Of a stretch of DNA of 64,000 nucleotides, positions 7,597-17,441 are shown one piece after another. A model generated the notes under the pieces. That model ran no database searches. It saw only the letters and a list, made by a program, of their open reading frames with translations, and was not told the origin of the DNA. Origin of the DNA: Endobacterium cereale (GTDB taxonomy: Bacteria > Pseudomonadota > Alphaproteobacteria > Rhizobiales > Rhizobiaceae); NCBI RefSeq assembly GCF_009617585.1, contig NZ_WIXI01000045.1, positions 62,001 through 126,000 on the forward strand, read 5' to 3'. Position 1 is the stretch's first letter. Every line of letters starts with the position of its first letter. Made by a program: the position numbers and the translations under genes.

Positions 7597-8436
7597 ATGA
7601 AGAACAGCCGCCGTCCCGGCACAAAACCGGCAGCGAAATCAGGGCAGAGACCGCAGCGAAACCCGGCGCCAGGACCCGCCGCGAAAGCCCCGGCCAAAAA
7701 ACCGGACGGCCAGCGCGTCACGCTCCCCCGCGCCCTCTCCAAACTCGGCTACTGTTCGCGCACCCAAGCCGAGGAACTGATCCGCAACGGCCATGTCGCG
7801 GTCGGTGGCAAGACGATCACCGACACGGAAGCCTGGATCGATCTCGCCACCGCAAAAATCAGCGTCGATGGCAAAGCGGTGGCGGCGGAAACATTCGTCT
7901 ACCTCATGCTCAACAAACCCCGCGGCCTCGTCACCACGCGCCACGATCCGCAGGGCCGCCCAACCGTGTATGACTGCCTCAAGGACCACGACAACGCCCA
8001 CCTCTCGCCGGTCGGTCGGCTGGACAAGGCAAGCGAGGGCCTGCTCCTCTTTTCCAACGACACACAATTCGCCAACGCCCTGCTCGATCCGAAAACCCAT
8101 GTGGCAAAGACCTATCACGTGCAGATCGACCGCCTGCCCGACGCCGCAACACTGGAAGCGCTGCGCGAGGGCGTCACCCATGACGGCGAGTTCCTCTCCG
8201 CCCGCCGCGTCGAGCTTCTGCGCGAGGGCGACAGGAACGCATGGCTGGAGATCGAACTCATTGAGGGCAAAAACCGCCAGATCCGCCGCATGCTGGAAAG
8301 TCTCGACATCTCGACGTTGAGGCTGGTGCGCGTGGCGATCGGCGAGCTGCTGCTCGGCGAACTGGAGAAGGGCGCTGTGCGGGCGCTGACGCAAGAGGAA
8401 CTGGCGGCGTTGAAGCCGCAAAGCGGCGGCGGGTAA
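7597..8436 (+). CDS. rRNA pseudouridine synthase, RsuA/RluB/E/F family
   Basis: The 279-residue protein has a basic, Lys/Pro-rich N-terminal extension (1-40), an S4 RNA-binding domain (RALSKLGYCSRTQAEELI, 45-62) and the synthase domain with LNKPRG (105-110) and the catalytic GRLDKASEGLLL (140-151; Asp143). The KTYHVQ and GKNRQIRRM motifs of the RsuA group follow. RluB (23S U2605 type) is the likeliest specificity because of the S4 domain and basic extension, but I cannot separate RluB from RluE/F or RsuA by eye. Confidence 0.9.
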   Translation: MKNSRRPGTKPAAKSGQRPQRNPAPGPAAKAPAKKPDGQRVTLPRALSKLGYCSRTQAEELIRNGHVAVGGKTITDTEAWIDLATAKISVDGKAVAAETFVYLMLNKPRGLVTTRHDPQGRPTVYDCLKDHDNAHLSPVGRLDKASEGLLLFSNDTQFANALLDPKTHVAKTYHVQIDRLPDAATLEALREGVTHDGEFLSARRVELLREGDRNAWLEIELIEGKNRQIRRMLESLDISTLRLVRVAIGELLLGELEKGAVRALTQEELAALKPQSGGG

Positions 8437-8586
8437 CGCAGCCGCGGTTGGCCGGACATGATGTCGCACCACGACGCTGGCGACACGTCAGGATTGTTTT
8501 TTCTTTTCGATTGTCACACTCTCGACGCGATCTTGCGGGCATGGAAACATGGCCGTGCGACGGCATATTCTGGGTGGGGAAAGACC

Positions 8587-10131
8587 ATGGTTTTACGCGG
8601 GCTTGCTTATGCGGGCGTCATCATGCTGGCCAGCGTCGGCATCGCTTGTGCACAGTCGTCCATTCAGCCCACAGCAACCAATCCCCGCCCCGCCCCACCC
8701 ATCAGATCGCCGGCCGATCCGCTGCGCGTGGAGCTTGATTATCGTGAAGCGCATGTCTCGGCGATCCTGCAACTGCTCAGGTCCACTGCCGCCGATCGAC
8801 AAACGCTGACCCAAGCCGATATCGACCGTCTGGCCGCCCGCACGCGCGGCGCACGCAAGGCAGAGCTTCTCACCGCTTTCTTCATGCTCGATCTCAACGG
8901 TAACAACATGCTCGAGAGGCAAGAACGGCAAACGCCGCCGCCGGAGGCGACCACTTCCCTACTCGTCAACACCATGGCGGCGGATACGGACGGCGACGGC
9001 ATGATCAGCCTGATCGAGGCCAGCAATTTTCTCGAAACGCCCGCTTTGGAGCATGCCTCGGCAGCGCACAGCACAGTCGCCATCCGGCAGCTTCTGGCGC
9101 TTGACCCGAACAAGGATGGCAAGCTCACGGTTGATGAACTGGAGGCTCTGGCGCTCGCATCCTTCGCCAAGGTCGACAAAGACGGCGACGGCATCGTCAC
9201 CAAGCAGGAACGCGGCGCGGCAGCCCACGCCGACTTCATGGCCGCCCCCTCGAACCCGGCTGCGGACCTACGTTGCACCCCACCGAAGCTCGAAGCCAAT
9301 CAGAGACTGTACGTCGTCTCCACCCGTGATAGCGGCACCTTATCCAACACCTCCGTTGCCGGACAGGACATGGAGACGCAAACCACCACCATCGACATCG
9401 CCGATGGCGACCACCCCATCTACCTTGCCGTGTCGTCCCAGATCGCAATGATATGGCGCATTACCGGTCGAACCGACCGCGTCGCCCGATTATTCGGGTC
9501 GGCGAGCGATGGCGTCGGCGTCACCGGCATCGCGAAAGACAAAGTCACGCTGGTCAACGACCGGCCATGCTTTTTCTACGGCGGCATGACCCCGCCAAAA
9601 GCCAGCATCCGACGCATGTCCGAACTTTTCGGAAATGAGCCTGAAGGCATTGTATCGAGTCACAGATCTGATCACCTGAGCCTGCCGGACGATTTTATGG
9701 AGCGAAACAGCAAAATCGCCATGGAAGGCCAGGCCCCACCGAACTTCACCCTTGAAGGATTACGGCAACCGACCGACGGAAAAGATCTCGAGCCTGCACT
9801 GACCTTTCTCCAGAGTATCAGTCCCGGAGGCATCGCCGATATCGACCCCTCACAGGTCGTTTCCCAGGGCCGGGCGGAACGATATCAGGTCCTGCCGCAG
9901 CAGGCCGGAATGCTGCAACTGCTTCTGGACGGGTCGATCAAACCCATCGACCAAAACCTCCCCGGTCGACGGCGCTATCGTGTCGTCAAGGAATTTCCCC
10001 GGTTTCCGGCTGAACTGAAAAGTGTCGATTTTGTCTCGTTCATTTTTCCGGCAAACATAAAACTGCCCGAAGGCGATCCCGGTTTCTCTTCCGTTACCGT
10101 CGAGCCATCGGCCGCAGCGGCCACACCATAA
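8587..10131 (+). CDS. Secreted EF-hand calcium-binding protein with long uncharacterised C-terminus
   Basis: The ATG at 8587 with an upstream GGGGA gives 514 residues and a clean signal peptide (LAYAGVIMLASVGIACAQ). Four EF-hand loops follow: DLNGNNMLERQE (from 102), DTDGDGMISLIE (133), DPNKDGKLTVDE (173) and DKDGDGIVTKQE (197); the last three keep the canonical Ca ligands, while the first has Asn at ligand positions. Residues 230-514 match no family I recognise. A region around 250-370 looks like an extracytoplasmic beta domain. A periplasmic or surface Ca sensor or scaffold is the reasonable guess. Confidence 0.8.
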   Translation: MVLRGLAYAGVIMLASVGIACAQSSIQPTATNPRPAPPIRSPADPLRVELDYREAHVSAILQLLRSTAADRQTLTQADIDRLAARTRGARKAELLTAFFMLDLNGNNMLERQERQTPPPEATTSLLVNTMAADTDGDGMISLIEASNFLETPALEHASAAHSTVAIRQLLALDPNKDGKLTVDELEALALASFAKVDKDGDGIVTKQERGAAAHADFMAAPSNPAADLRCTPPKLEANQRLYVVSTRDSGTLSNTSVAGQDMETQTTTIDIADGDHPIYLAVSSQIAMIWRITGRTDRVARLFGSASDGVGVTGIAKDKVTLVNDRPCFFYGGMTPPKASIRRMSELFGNEPEGIVSSHRSDHLSLPDDFMERNSKIAMEGQAPPNFTLEGLRQPTDGKDLEPALTFLQSISPGGIADIDPSQVVSQGRAERYQVLPQQAGMLQLLLDGSIKPIDQNLPGRRRYRVVKEFPRFPAELKSVDFVSFIFPANIKLPEGDPGFSSVTVEPSAAAATP

Positions 10132-10182
10132 AGCGTCACCGGACGGCGATGGGAACGACAGCAGATGGGGACTTTATCCCCC

Positions 10183-11025
10183 TTATTCCATCGCCAGCGT
10201 CACCGCCTTTTGCGCCTCCAGTTCCTCGAGCCTTTCCTGCAGGGCCGCGCGGATCGCAAAATAGCTGCTGGTACCGAGCACCAGCCGCTTCGGCGCCTTC
10301 TCCTGCCCGGCCACTGCAATCATCGCATCGGCCATCTTCTCCGGGTCGCCGGTCACGGCAAAACTGCCGTCGGAAACGCCACGGCGCACGGCACCCGCCG
10401 GCGTATCCTCATAGACCGCCATCGGCTGCGCCGTCACAAGGCCCCGGCCGAAATCTGTCTTGGTCGGCCCCGGTTCAACCAGCGTGATGCCGATGCCGAA
10501 GGGCGCCACTTCCTGCGCAACGGATTCGACAAAACCCTCGATGCCCCATTTGGTGGCGTGATAGAGCGAGAAATTCGGATAGGCGATCTGCCCGCCCTCG
10601 GACGACACTTGCAGAATGCGACCCGCACCCTGCCCGCGCAGATGCGGCAAGGTCGCGCGGATCAGCTCGATCGAGCCAATCAGGTTGGTATCGATCTGGT
10701 GGCGGATCTGCTCGCTGCTCGCTTCCTCCGCGGCGCAGAACAGGCCGTAGGCCGCATTGCTCACCACCACGTCGATATGCCCCAGCTCAGTAAAGGCGCG
10801 ATCCACCGTCGCCTTCACGGCGGTCACATCCGTCAGGTCCATGGAAGCGATCCACAGGCGGTCGCCATACCGGTTCTTGAGATCGTCCAGCACGCCCGGC
10901 TTGCGTAGCGTGGCCGCCACGCGATCGCCACGCGCCAGCAGTTTTTCGGTCAGAATGCGGCCAAAGCCGGAGGACGTGCCGGTGATGAACCATGTGCGTT
11001 GCGCGGTCTTGCTCATGTCAGTCAT
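10183..11025 (-). CDS. Short-chain dehydrogenase/reductase
   Basis: This 280-residue classical SDR has the cofactor motif TGTSSGFG (15-22), the SNAAYG-type NAG motif (89-94), and the YHATK catalytic pair (Tyr155/Lys159) with Ser141/142. The length and the GFG motif place it with the oxidoreductases that act on small carbonyls, but the substrate is unknown. The ATG at 11025 is chosen because AAGGA lies 7 bases upstream; an ATG at 11064 lacks a clear site. It is divergent from a LysR gene about 110 bases away, the usual arrangement for LysR control. Confidence 0.9.
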   Translation of the reverse strand: MTDMSKTAQRTWFITGTSSGFGRILTEKLLARGDRVAATLRKPGVLDDLKNRYGDRLWIASMDLTDVTAVKATVDRAFTELGHIDVVVSNAAYGLFCAAEEASSEQIRHQIDTNLIGSIELIRATLPHLRGQGAGRILQVSSEGGQIAYPNFSLYHATKWGIEGFVESVAQEVAPFGIGITLVEPGPTKTDFGRGLVTAQPMAVYEDTPAGAVRRGVSDGSFAVTGDPEKMADAMIAVAGQEKAPKRLVLGTSSYFAIRAALQERLEELEAQKAVTLAME

Positions 11026-11083
11026 GATCTTATCCTTGGTTTGCGACGTGATTGCCGCCTTCAAGGGATAGATAGACCCTCGT

Positions 11084-11099
11084 GATTGATGTTATAATC
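11084..11099. promoter_or_regulatory. Possible LysR-type binding site
   Basis: Between the divergent SDR and LysR genes there is an AT-rich interrupted dyad, GATT-N8-AATC, resembling the loose T-N11-A palindromes bound by LysR-type regulators. Short dyads arise by chance, so this is only a candidate operator. Confidence 0.25.
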
Positions 11100-11137
11100 C
11101 GCGCAAACCTGCATGAACCGGTGAAAATTCCCCATGA

Positions 11138-12061
11138 ATGAGCACCATGCCTGAACGTCCGTCCCTTTCCGATCTTGACGCCTTTATGGCCATCGTATCG
11201 CATCGCAGTTTTCGCAAGGCTGCGGACGAACTCGGTCTGTCACCCTCGACGCTCAGCCACATGATGCGCGGGCTGGAAACCACGCTCGGCGTACGGCTTC
11301 TGAACCGCACCACCCGCAGTGTCGCCCCCACCGAAGCCGGTGAGCGGCTGGCCTCGCAATTGCGGCCGGCCCTGTCGAGCCTTGATCGGGCACTGGCCGT
11401 GATCGACGATTTTCGCAGCCGGCCGAGCGGCGTGTTGCGCATCAACGGCGGTGAACCGGCCATCCGCTATCTGGTCCAGACCGTCGTGCCCGAGTTTCTT
11501 GAGCGTTTTCCGGAAATCGCCCTCGATCTCGTCACCGATGGCCGCTTCACTGATATCGTCGCCGAAGGTTTCGATGCCGGCGTACGGCTCGGTTATGCAG
11601 TGCCGCAGGACATGATCGGCGTGCCCTTCGGCGGCCGCGCCCGCTTCGTCACGGTGGCCTCACCGGCATATCTTGAAAAGCGCGGCACGCCGCAAACCCC
11701 GGACGATTTGAAGAACCATTCCTGCATCCGCCTGCGCATGCCGAGCGGAAAACTTTTTCGCTGGGAATTCGAACGGCACGGGCAGGAAGTGGTCATCGAT
11801 GTGCCGGGCGCGCTCACACTCGACCATCTGGAAACCATGGCGGAAGCGGCGACCAGAAACCTCGGCATCGCCTATCTGCCGCAACTGGTGGCCGCTCCCT
11901 ATCTTGAACGCGGCGCGCTTCTGCCCGCGCTGGAAGACTGGTGTCCGTGGATGGACGGGCTGATGCTCTATTACGCCGGCCACCGCCACGTGCCGCCGCC
12001 GCTCAGGGCCTTTATCGATACGCTTAAGGAAGTGGATCGCAGGGCGGCGGTGGATCGGTAG
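11138..12061 (+). CDS. LysR family transcriptional regulator
   Basis: The 307-residue protein has the N-terminal winged HTH (FMAIVSHRSFRKAADELGLSP then SHMMRGLETTLGVRLLNRTTR) and a C-terminal periplasmic-binding-like inducer domain (from about 95). It fits the group of LysR proteins often found next to SDR or esterase genes, with the VAPTEAGERL end of the HTH. An internal ATG at 11147 is an alternative start. The adjacent divergent SDR is the likely target. Confidence 0.92.
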   Translation: MSTMPERPSLSDLDAFMAIVSHRSFRKAADELGLSPSTLSHMMRGLETTLGVRLLNRTTRSVAPTEAGERLASQLRPALSSLDRALAVIDDFRSRPSGVLRINGGEPAIRYLVQTVVPEFLERFPEIALDLVTDGRFTDIVAEGFDAGVRLGYAVPQDMIGVPFGGRARFVTVASPAYLEKRGTPQTPDDLKNHSCIRLRMPSGKLFRWEFERHGQEVVIDVPGALTLDHLETMAEAATRNLGIAYLPQLVAAPYLERGALLPALEDWCPWMDGLMLYYAGHRHVPPPLRAFIDTLKEVDRRAAVDR

Positions 12062-12161
12062 TTTTTCTCCGTTTTGCTTACAATCGATCAATCTAATGCA
12101 CGTATAAACCACCACATATTCCACTAGGCCCCCAAAAGGTCGGCAAAAGGGTTTTGCAAGC

Positions 12162-13154
12162 ATGGCGGTTCTCGTCACCGGCGGTGCGGGTTATATCGGC
12201 AGCCACATGGTCTGGGCACTGCTCGACCACGGCGAGGACGTGGTCGTCATCGATCGTTTGTCCACCGGCTTTGGCTGGGCTTTGGCACCCGAGGCAAAGT
12301 TCTACGAAGGCGATATCGCCGACCGCACGCTGCTTCGGAAAATCTTCGAAACCCACGCTATCGACGCCATCATCCATTTCGCCGGCTCGGTCGTGGTGCC
12401 GGATTCGGTGCGTGATCCGCTCAGCTATTACGAAAACAACACCGTCAAATCGCAGGCGCTTATCTCTGCCGCCGTCGAGGCCGGCGTACCGCATTTCGTG
12501 TTTTCCTCCACTGCCGCCGTCTACGGCACGCCGCAGGATGCCGCGCCGGTTCTGGAGGATTCCCCACTCAGGCCGGAATCGCCCTATGGTTCCTCCAAGC
12601 TGATGACCGAGATCATGCTGCGCGATACGGCGGCCGCCCACCCTTTCACCTATACGGCCCTGCGTTATTTCAACGTCGCCGGCGCCGATCCGCGCGGCCG
12701 CACCGGCCAGTCGACGGCGGGCGCCACCCACCTCATCAAGGTCGCCTGCGAAACGGCCTTGGGCCGCCGCTCCAAATTGCAGATTTTCGGCAACGACTAC
12801 CCCACGCCGGATGGTACCTGCGTCCGCGATTACATCCATGTCAGCGACTTGACCGACGCCCACCTGAAAGCCCTGCAGCGCCTGCGCGCCGGCGAGAAAT
12901 CGCTTGTCGCCAATTGCGGTTATGGTCGCGGTTTTTCGGTGCTTGACGTGGTTGACTGCGTGCGCCGCCTTTCCGGCCGCGATCTTGCCGTCGAAACGGT
13001 CGGCCGACGTCCGGGCGATGCCGCCTTCGTTGTCGCCGACGCCTCGGTGGCGGCCAACGAACTCGGCTGGAAACCGGTGCATGACGATCTCGATTTCATC
13101 ATCCGCACGGCGCTCGCCTGGGAAGATCATCTGGGGAAGCGCAACGAGCGATAG
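12162..13154 (+). CDS. galE: UDP-glucose 4-epimerase
   Basis: GalE interconverts UDP-glucose and UDP-galactose for exopolysaccharide and LPS. The 330-residue protein has the NAD motif GGAGYIG (7-13), FSSTAAVYG (114-122) and the catalytic Tyr142-x3-Lys146 in PYGSSKLMTE. RYFNVAGADP and the CVRDYIHVSDL motif, both typical of GalE, follow. Start at 12162, with AAGG-like sequence a short way upstream. In rhizobia such genes are called galE or exoB; the neighbouring acyltransferase gene would suit a polysaccharide role, but they are separate by about 170 bases and need not form an operon. Confidence 0.93.
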   Translation: MAVLVTGGAGYIGSHMVWALLDHGEDVVVIDRLSTGFGWALAPEAKFYEGDIADRTLLRKIFETHAIDAIIHFAGSVVVPDSVRDPLSYYENNTVKSQALISAAVEAGVPHFVFSSTAAVYGTPQDAAPVLEDSPLRPESPYGSSKLMTEIMLRDTAAAHPFTYTALRYFNVAGADPRGRTGQSTAGATHLIKVACETALGRRSKLQIFGNDYPTPDGTCVRDYIHVSDLTDAHLKALQRLRAGEKSLVANCGYGRGFSVLDVVDCVRRLSGRDLAVETVGRRPGDAAFVVADASVAANELGWKPVHDDLDFIIRTALAWEDHLGKRNER

Positions 13155-13324
13155 GAACATACCGCCATTCCACGCAGGCGGGAACGTGCGCATCCATACG
13201 CAACCTGAAGCACCAAAACCACAGAGCTATATTTTCTGAAAAAGAATAGCGTTTCACCTGCTGCGCAAGTTTGATTTTTCCGAGCATTTGTCAATAATCC
13301 GCCATCTCCCACGAGGTGGACGGC

Positions 13325-14491
13325 ATGGCAGCCAATCAGGAAAGACTGGAATTTGCCAACACGTTGCGCGGCCTTGCCGCTCTTCTGGTCGTGATAGCCC
13401 ATACCGTTCTGATGTTCTGGGATAAAAAAGACCGCGCCTTTGTTGCCTTTCTCACCAATGCGATCCCCCTTCCGGTCGAAACGCACTCGGCCCCCTTCGT
13501 CATTTCGCTCGTCAATCGAGCCATGGCCTATACCGGTATCGCGCCCGGCGCCCTGGGGGTCGCCATCTTTTTCCTGATCAGCGGGTTTGTCATTCCGGTT
13601 TCGCTGCGCTCGAATAGTGTTCCGGCGTTTCTGACGGGCCGCATTTTTCGTATCCTGCCCGTCTATATGGTTGGTTTCTCGATCACCTTGCTCGCCATCT
13701 TCTGGTCGGGAAGTACATTCGGCAAACCCTGGCCGTTCACCTTCGCAGAAGTTGCGATCCACTATGTCCCCGGTCTGCGCGACCTGCTGTGGTCGCGATC
13801 CATAGACGGCATTTCATGGACGCTGGAAATTGAGGTGAAATTCTACATCGTCCTCGCCATCTGTGCATGGCCTCTGCGCCGTCTGTCGCCGGCGATCTTC
13901 ATCGTGCCGGTGGTGCTGTGCCTTGCCGGAATGGCGATCTGGAACATTCCTGAAGCAGTGAAGCCGGCCGGAAGCCTTTATTTTCTGTTTCTGGGCTTGC
14001 CGCGCTGTTTTGCCTATATTGCCTACATGTTCTGCGGCGTGTTGTTCTATTACGTCCATGTCGGCAGCATATCGCGAAACGCCGCAGTCATCCCCATGAT
14101 CGGCCTGCTGGCGCTGTCTGGAGTAACGTTAAGACATACGGCGGTCAGCGAATTCGCGTCATTCATAAATTACGCGATAGCGATCCTGATTTTCGCCTTG
14201 GCTTTCCGCTACAGGCGAAGTTTCAGAGCGGGTGCACTGACCGGTTTTCTCGCCGATATCAGCTATCCGCTTTATGTCGTTCATTCGATCGCGGGATATG
14301 TTCTAATGCGGGCACTCGTTGACGTCGGCATGCCAGCCATGCTGGCCACCGGCAGCACTGTTCTTGCCTCCATCCTGTGTGCATGGCTTATCCATATCGC
14401 CGTCGAAAAACCTGCTCGCGACTACGGAAAACATCTGGCGAAAACCATGACGCGTTTCGCCAGACCCGCAGATCCACGCGCCGCAGCCTGA
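13325..14491 (+). CDS. Membrane acyltransferase, acyltransferase-3 (OafA/YrhL-like) family
   Basis: This 388-residue integral membrane protein probably O-acylates a surface polysaccharide. It starts with the family signature LRGLAALLVVIAHTV (about 13-27), containing the conserved Arg and the putative catalytic His. About ten hydrophobic helices follow, with the FFLISGFV motif near residue 80. The ATG at 13325 is preceded by GAGGTGGA; the in-frame GTG at 13316 is inside that site. The substrate is not predictable. Confidence 0.9.
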   Translation: MAANQERLEFANTLRGLAALLVVIAHTVLMFWDKKDRAFVAFLTNAIPLPVETHSAPFVISLVNRAMAYTGIAPGALGVAIFFLISGFVIPVSLRSNSVPAFLTGRIFRILPVYMVGFSITLLAIFWSGSTFGKPWPFTFAEVAIHYVPGLRDLLWSRSIDGISWTLEIEVKFYIVLAICAWPLRRLSPAIFIVPVVLCLAGMAIWNIPEAVKPAGSLYFLFLGLPRCFAYIAYMFCGVLFYYVHVGSISRNAAVIPMIGLLALSGVTLRHTAVSEFASFINYAIAILIFALAFRYRRSFRAGALTGFLADISYPLYVVHSIAGYVLMRALVDVGMPAMLATGSTVLASILCAWLIHIAVEKPARDYGKHLAKTMTRFARPADPRAAA

Positions 14492-14503
14492 CAGGCGCCG
14501 CCC

Positions 14504-15196
14504 TTACCGCACTTTCAAGCCCAGTTCGGCCAGCAGCAGCCCCGCCTGATCCTTTGAAATCGTCGCGCCCTTGAACTTTTTGGCATCGATCAGCCGCAGG
14601 CCGCCGAGGTCGGCACCGCGCAGGTCCGCGCCGTCGAAACGGGCATCCACCAGCCCGGCATCCCGCAAACTGCAACCGGAAAAAACCGCCTTGCGAAAAT
14701 CGCAGCCGGTCAGATCGGCCATGCCGAAATCGAGCTTTTCCAGCCGCTCGTTGTTGAAGGAAAGCCCGCGCAGGCGCGCTGCCGAAAGAAGGGTTTCCCG
14801 AAACGACAGGCCGAGTTGACGGATGCGCGAAAAATCCGCGCCGGTCAGCTTGCAGCCCTCGAAACGCGTGTCATTGGCCTTCGCTTCGACAAAGGAAGCA
14901 TTGTTGAAATCGCAGCCGGAAAATATTGCGTCCGTCAGGTCGGCGCCGGCAAAATCCGCATTCGCGCCACGGCAACCGGTAAACCTTGCGCCTTCCAGAC
15001 CGGCACTGCGAAAATCCGTGGACGCCAGCCGGCAGTCTTCGAAACTCCAGCCGGGCATATCGAGACTGGCGAGATCGGCGCCATCCAGCGTGCAGTTTTT
15101 AAGCGTAACGGCCAGGCCATCGCGTGACCAGGCCCGCATGTCATCGGCTGAAAGGTCGCGATCACTGACGCCGAGTGTGGAATGCTTGGCGGTCAT
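14504..15196 (-). CDS. Pentapeptide-repeat protein
   Basis: The 230-residue protein is made largely of A(D/N)LXX-type repeats (for example LEGARFTGCRGANADFAGADLTD broken across several turns), which fold as a right-handed quadrilateral beta helix. Cys residues occur at a regular spacing in the repeats. Such proteins may mimic DNA (Qnr-type gyrase protection) or act as scaffolds; Qnr-specific features are not evident. The ATG at 15196 has AGGAAA upstream; the ATG at 15211 lacks a site. Confidence 0.85.
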   Translation of the reverse strand: MTAKHSTLGVSDRDLSADDMRAWSRDGLAVTLKNCTLDGADLASLDMPGWSFEDCRLASTDFRSAGLEGARFTGCRGANADFAGADLTDAIFSGCDFNNASFVEAKANDTRFEGCKLTGADFSRIRQLGLSFRETLLSAARLRGLSFNNERLEKLDFGMADLTGCDFRKAVFSGCSLRDAGLVDARFDGADLRGADLGGLRLIDAKKFKGATISKDQAGLLLAELGLKVR

Positions 15197-15285
15197 GGCG
15201 TTTCCTGTCATTTTTATCTTAAGACCATCACGACCTAGCTGATTCCGCGGCAGACGTCCAAGAGACCGGCCTTCGAGACCACCGC

Positions 15286-16296
15286 TCAGCTCTCGATATC
15301 GACCGACAGAAGAGTGCTATCAGACGCGAATTTCGCAGCAAACAGTTCGTCATCCATGCGTGGTGGCAGGATCGTATAATCCAGCGTCAAAGCCGCGCCG
15401 CCGCTCAGGTCAGGGGAAAGTGAGAAACATCCTCGCCTGAGAACGAGGGCCGCCGCAAAGCGTTCGAGAGGAATATCCGCCGGCCGGGTCGCATCCGGGA
15501 AAACCTTGGCCAACGCCAGCATCAAGGTCGGGCTGCCATATTCGAGCCGCTCCTCCAGCCATTGCTCGCGCAGTTCAGGTGGAAAACTCCGGCGCACCGT
15601 CCGATCCAGATCTTCCAGCGTTTCGGCCAGCGGCACGAAACCGTCCAGCATCGACGGCTCGAACTCGGCCAGAACGGCCGCATCCATGAAGAGATCGAAC
15701 GGGATCTTTCGGCCGCCCGATGTGGTGGTGGCAAGTCGGGCTATCTCGTCCGGCTTGAAGCGACCGAAATACGCATGGCGACAACTGCCGCCCTTTGGCT
15801 GTGGAATGCTCTTTGGCAACTTGCCCAGCCCCTTCTCGACCTCATACGCAATGCCGCGAAACGTCCCGTCGGCATCGAACAGCGCCGCAAAGACCGGCGG
15901 AAAAAACATGATACCGGCATAGTTCCAGGCCGCCTCGTCGAGCGCGCGATATTGCAGGGCAAAGGGCTGACCCTGCGTAAAGTCCGGGGTCACCGACCAG
16001 GGCAAATCTCCTTCCCCGGCCATGATGGCGCCAACAAGCGCAAACTTGCCTGCGGAGGCCGGCCATGCTTGGAAATGACGGCGAACCGTGGCGTCATGGG
16101 CATCGAGCTTGCGGCAAAACGCTTCAAAAGCCGGCAGGATCGGTGTCAGCGCCTGAAAATGCTGCGCGGATGGTTCGCAACCGAATATGGCCTTGCAAAT
16201 CATACCGGAGCGAAGCTCGGCCGGATGAAAAAGCAAGTTCCAGTCTTCGCAAACCACCTCGCCGAAGAAGGGATGACTGGCAATGGCAGGCGGCAT
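15286..16296 (-). CDS. Hypothetical protein
   Basis: I do not recognise this 336-residue protein. It is soluble by composition, with no signal peptide or membrane helix. A Trp/Phe-rich N-terminal part (EDWNLLFHPAELRSGM, 18-33) is followed by a mixed alpha/beta region and a C-terminal aromatic stretch. The ATG at 16296 has GAGG 8 bases upstream; a TTG directly before it is inferior. It lies 90 bases upstream of the pentapeptide gene in the same direction, so they may share a transcript. Confidence 0.7.
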   Translation of the reverse strand: MPPAIASHPFFGEVVCEDWNLLFHPAELRSGMICKAIFGCEPSAQHFQALTPILPAFEAFCRKLDAHDATVRRHFQAWPASAGKFALVGAIMAGEGDLPWSVTPDFTQGQPFALQYRALDEAAWNYAGIMFFPPVFAALFDADGTFRGIAYEVEKGLGKLPKSIPQPKGGSCRHAYFGRFKPDEIARLATTTSGGRKIPFDLFMDAAVLAEFEPSMLDGFVPLAETLEDLDRTVRRSFPPELREQWLEERLEYGSPTLMLALAKVFPDATRPADIPLERFAAALVLRRGCFSLSPDLSGGAALTLDYTILPPRMDDELFAAKFASDSTLLSVDIES

Positions 16297-16483
16297 CAAA
16301 AGACCTCATGGATGATCGGGCTCTGCGTAGATAGCGTGCGCGTCCGCCGCGTCGACAGGGGAAAACTTCCCTCTTTGCAACGCCCTGTGCGTTCCGATGC
16401 CACGCGCCCAACCCTCGCCCTGACCATCTCGCCCTCCCCATCCCGCCATGCTAGACCGCAGATCAGGCATGAAGGAGAAAACC

Positions 16484-17437
16484 ATGGCGGACGATAACCG
16501 GACGGACGGCAAGACCTCTGCAGATACCGGCGACGTCAGCTTCGACCGCGAATTCGTGCCCGCCCATGGCAGCGCCGTCACCGTGGCAGCGGGCGTGCAG
16601 CGCATCACCTGCGGCAATGTCTCGCCCTTCACCTTTACCGGCACCAACAGCTATATCGTCGGCACCGGTTCCACCGTCGCGATGATCGACCCCGGCCCGC
16701 AGGACGAGACGCATTTCGACGCGCTGATGAACGCGCTCGGCCCCCGAAAACTCTCGCACATCCTTGTCAGTCACACCCACCGCGACCATTCCCCGCTTGC
16801 CCGGCGCGTGAAGGATGCAACCGGCGCTTTGATGGTAGCGGAAGGGCCGCACCGGGCAGCGCGGCCACTGCATGCCGGCGAGGTCAACCCGTTTGCCGAA
16901 AGCTCCGATACGGATTTCGTGCCCGACATCGCCCTTGCCGATGGCGCCACGATCGAAGGCGACGGCTGGTCGCTGACAGCGGTCCACACACCCGGCCACA
17001 CCGCCAACCATGCCGCCTTCGCACTGGACGGCACCGGCATCCTTTTTTCCGCCGATCACGTCATGGCCTGGGCCACCACCATCGTTGCGCCGCCGGATGG
17101 CTCGATGGGCGATTTCATGGCCTCGGTCGAAAAGCTGCTCTCGCGCGATGATCGCATCTTTTTCCCCGGCCATGGCGGCCCGGTCACGGAACCACAATCA
17201 TTTCTGCGCGGGCTTCGCACGCATCGGCGCATGCGCGAACGGGCGATCCTGGAACGCATCCGCGGCGGCGACCGGCTGATCTCGGACATGGTGAAGGTGA
17301 TCTACGCCCGCACCGATATCCGCCTGCATGGCGCAGCCGCCCTTTCGGTTCTGGCACATCTTGAAGATCTCGTCGAAAAGGGTCTCGTTGCCACCGATGG
17401 TCCGCCGTCATTGATCGGCGAATACCGGGTGGCGTAA
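16484..17437 (+). CDS. MBL-fold metallo-hydrolase (LACTB2/YcbL-like)
   Basis: The 317-residue protein is a metallo-beta-lactamase-fold hydrolase. It has HTHRDH (97-102) as the main metal motif, HTPGHTANHAAF further along with the third metal His, SADHVMAW for the bridging Asp, and FFPGHGGPV for the last His. The C-terminal helical domain resembles the LACTB2 group of endoribonuclease-like proteins. The ATG at 16484 has AAGGAGA upstream. The substrate is unknown; a nuclease or a thiolesterase is possible. Confidence 0.9.
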   Translation: MADDNRTDGKTSADTGDVSFDREFVPAHGSAVTVAAGVQRITCGNVSPFTFTGTNSYIVGTGSTVAMIDPGPQDETHFDALMNALGPRKLSHILVSHTHRDHSPLARRVKDATGALMVAEGPHRAARPLHAGEVNPFAESSDTDFVPDIALADGATIEGDGWSLTAVHTPGHTANHAAFALDGTGILFSADHVMAWATTIVAPPDGSMGDFMASVEKLLSRDDRIFFPGHGGPVTEPQSFLRGLRTHRRMRERAILERIRGGDRLISDMVKVIYARTDIRLHGAAALSVLAHLEDLVEKGLVATDGPPSLIGEYRVA

Positions 17438-17441
17438 AACC

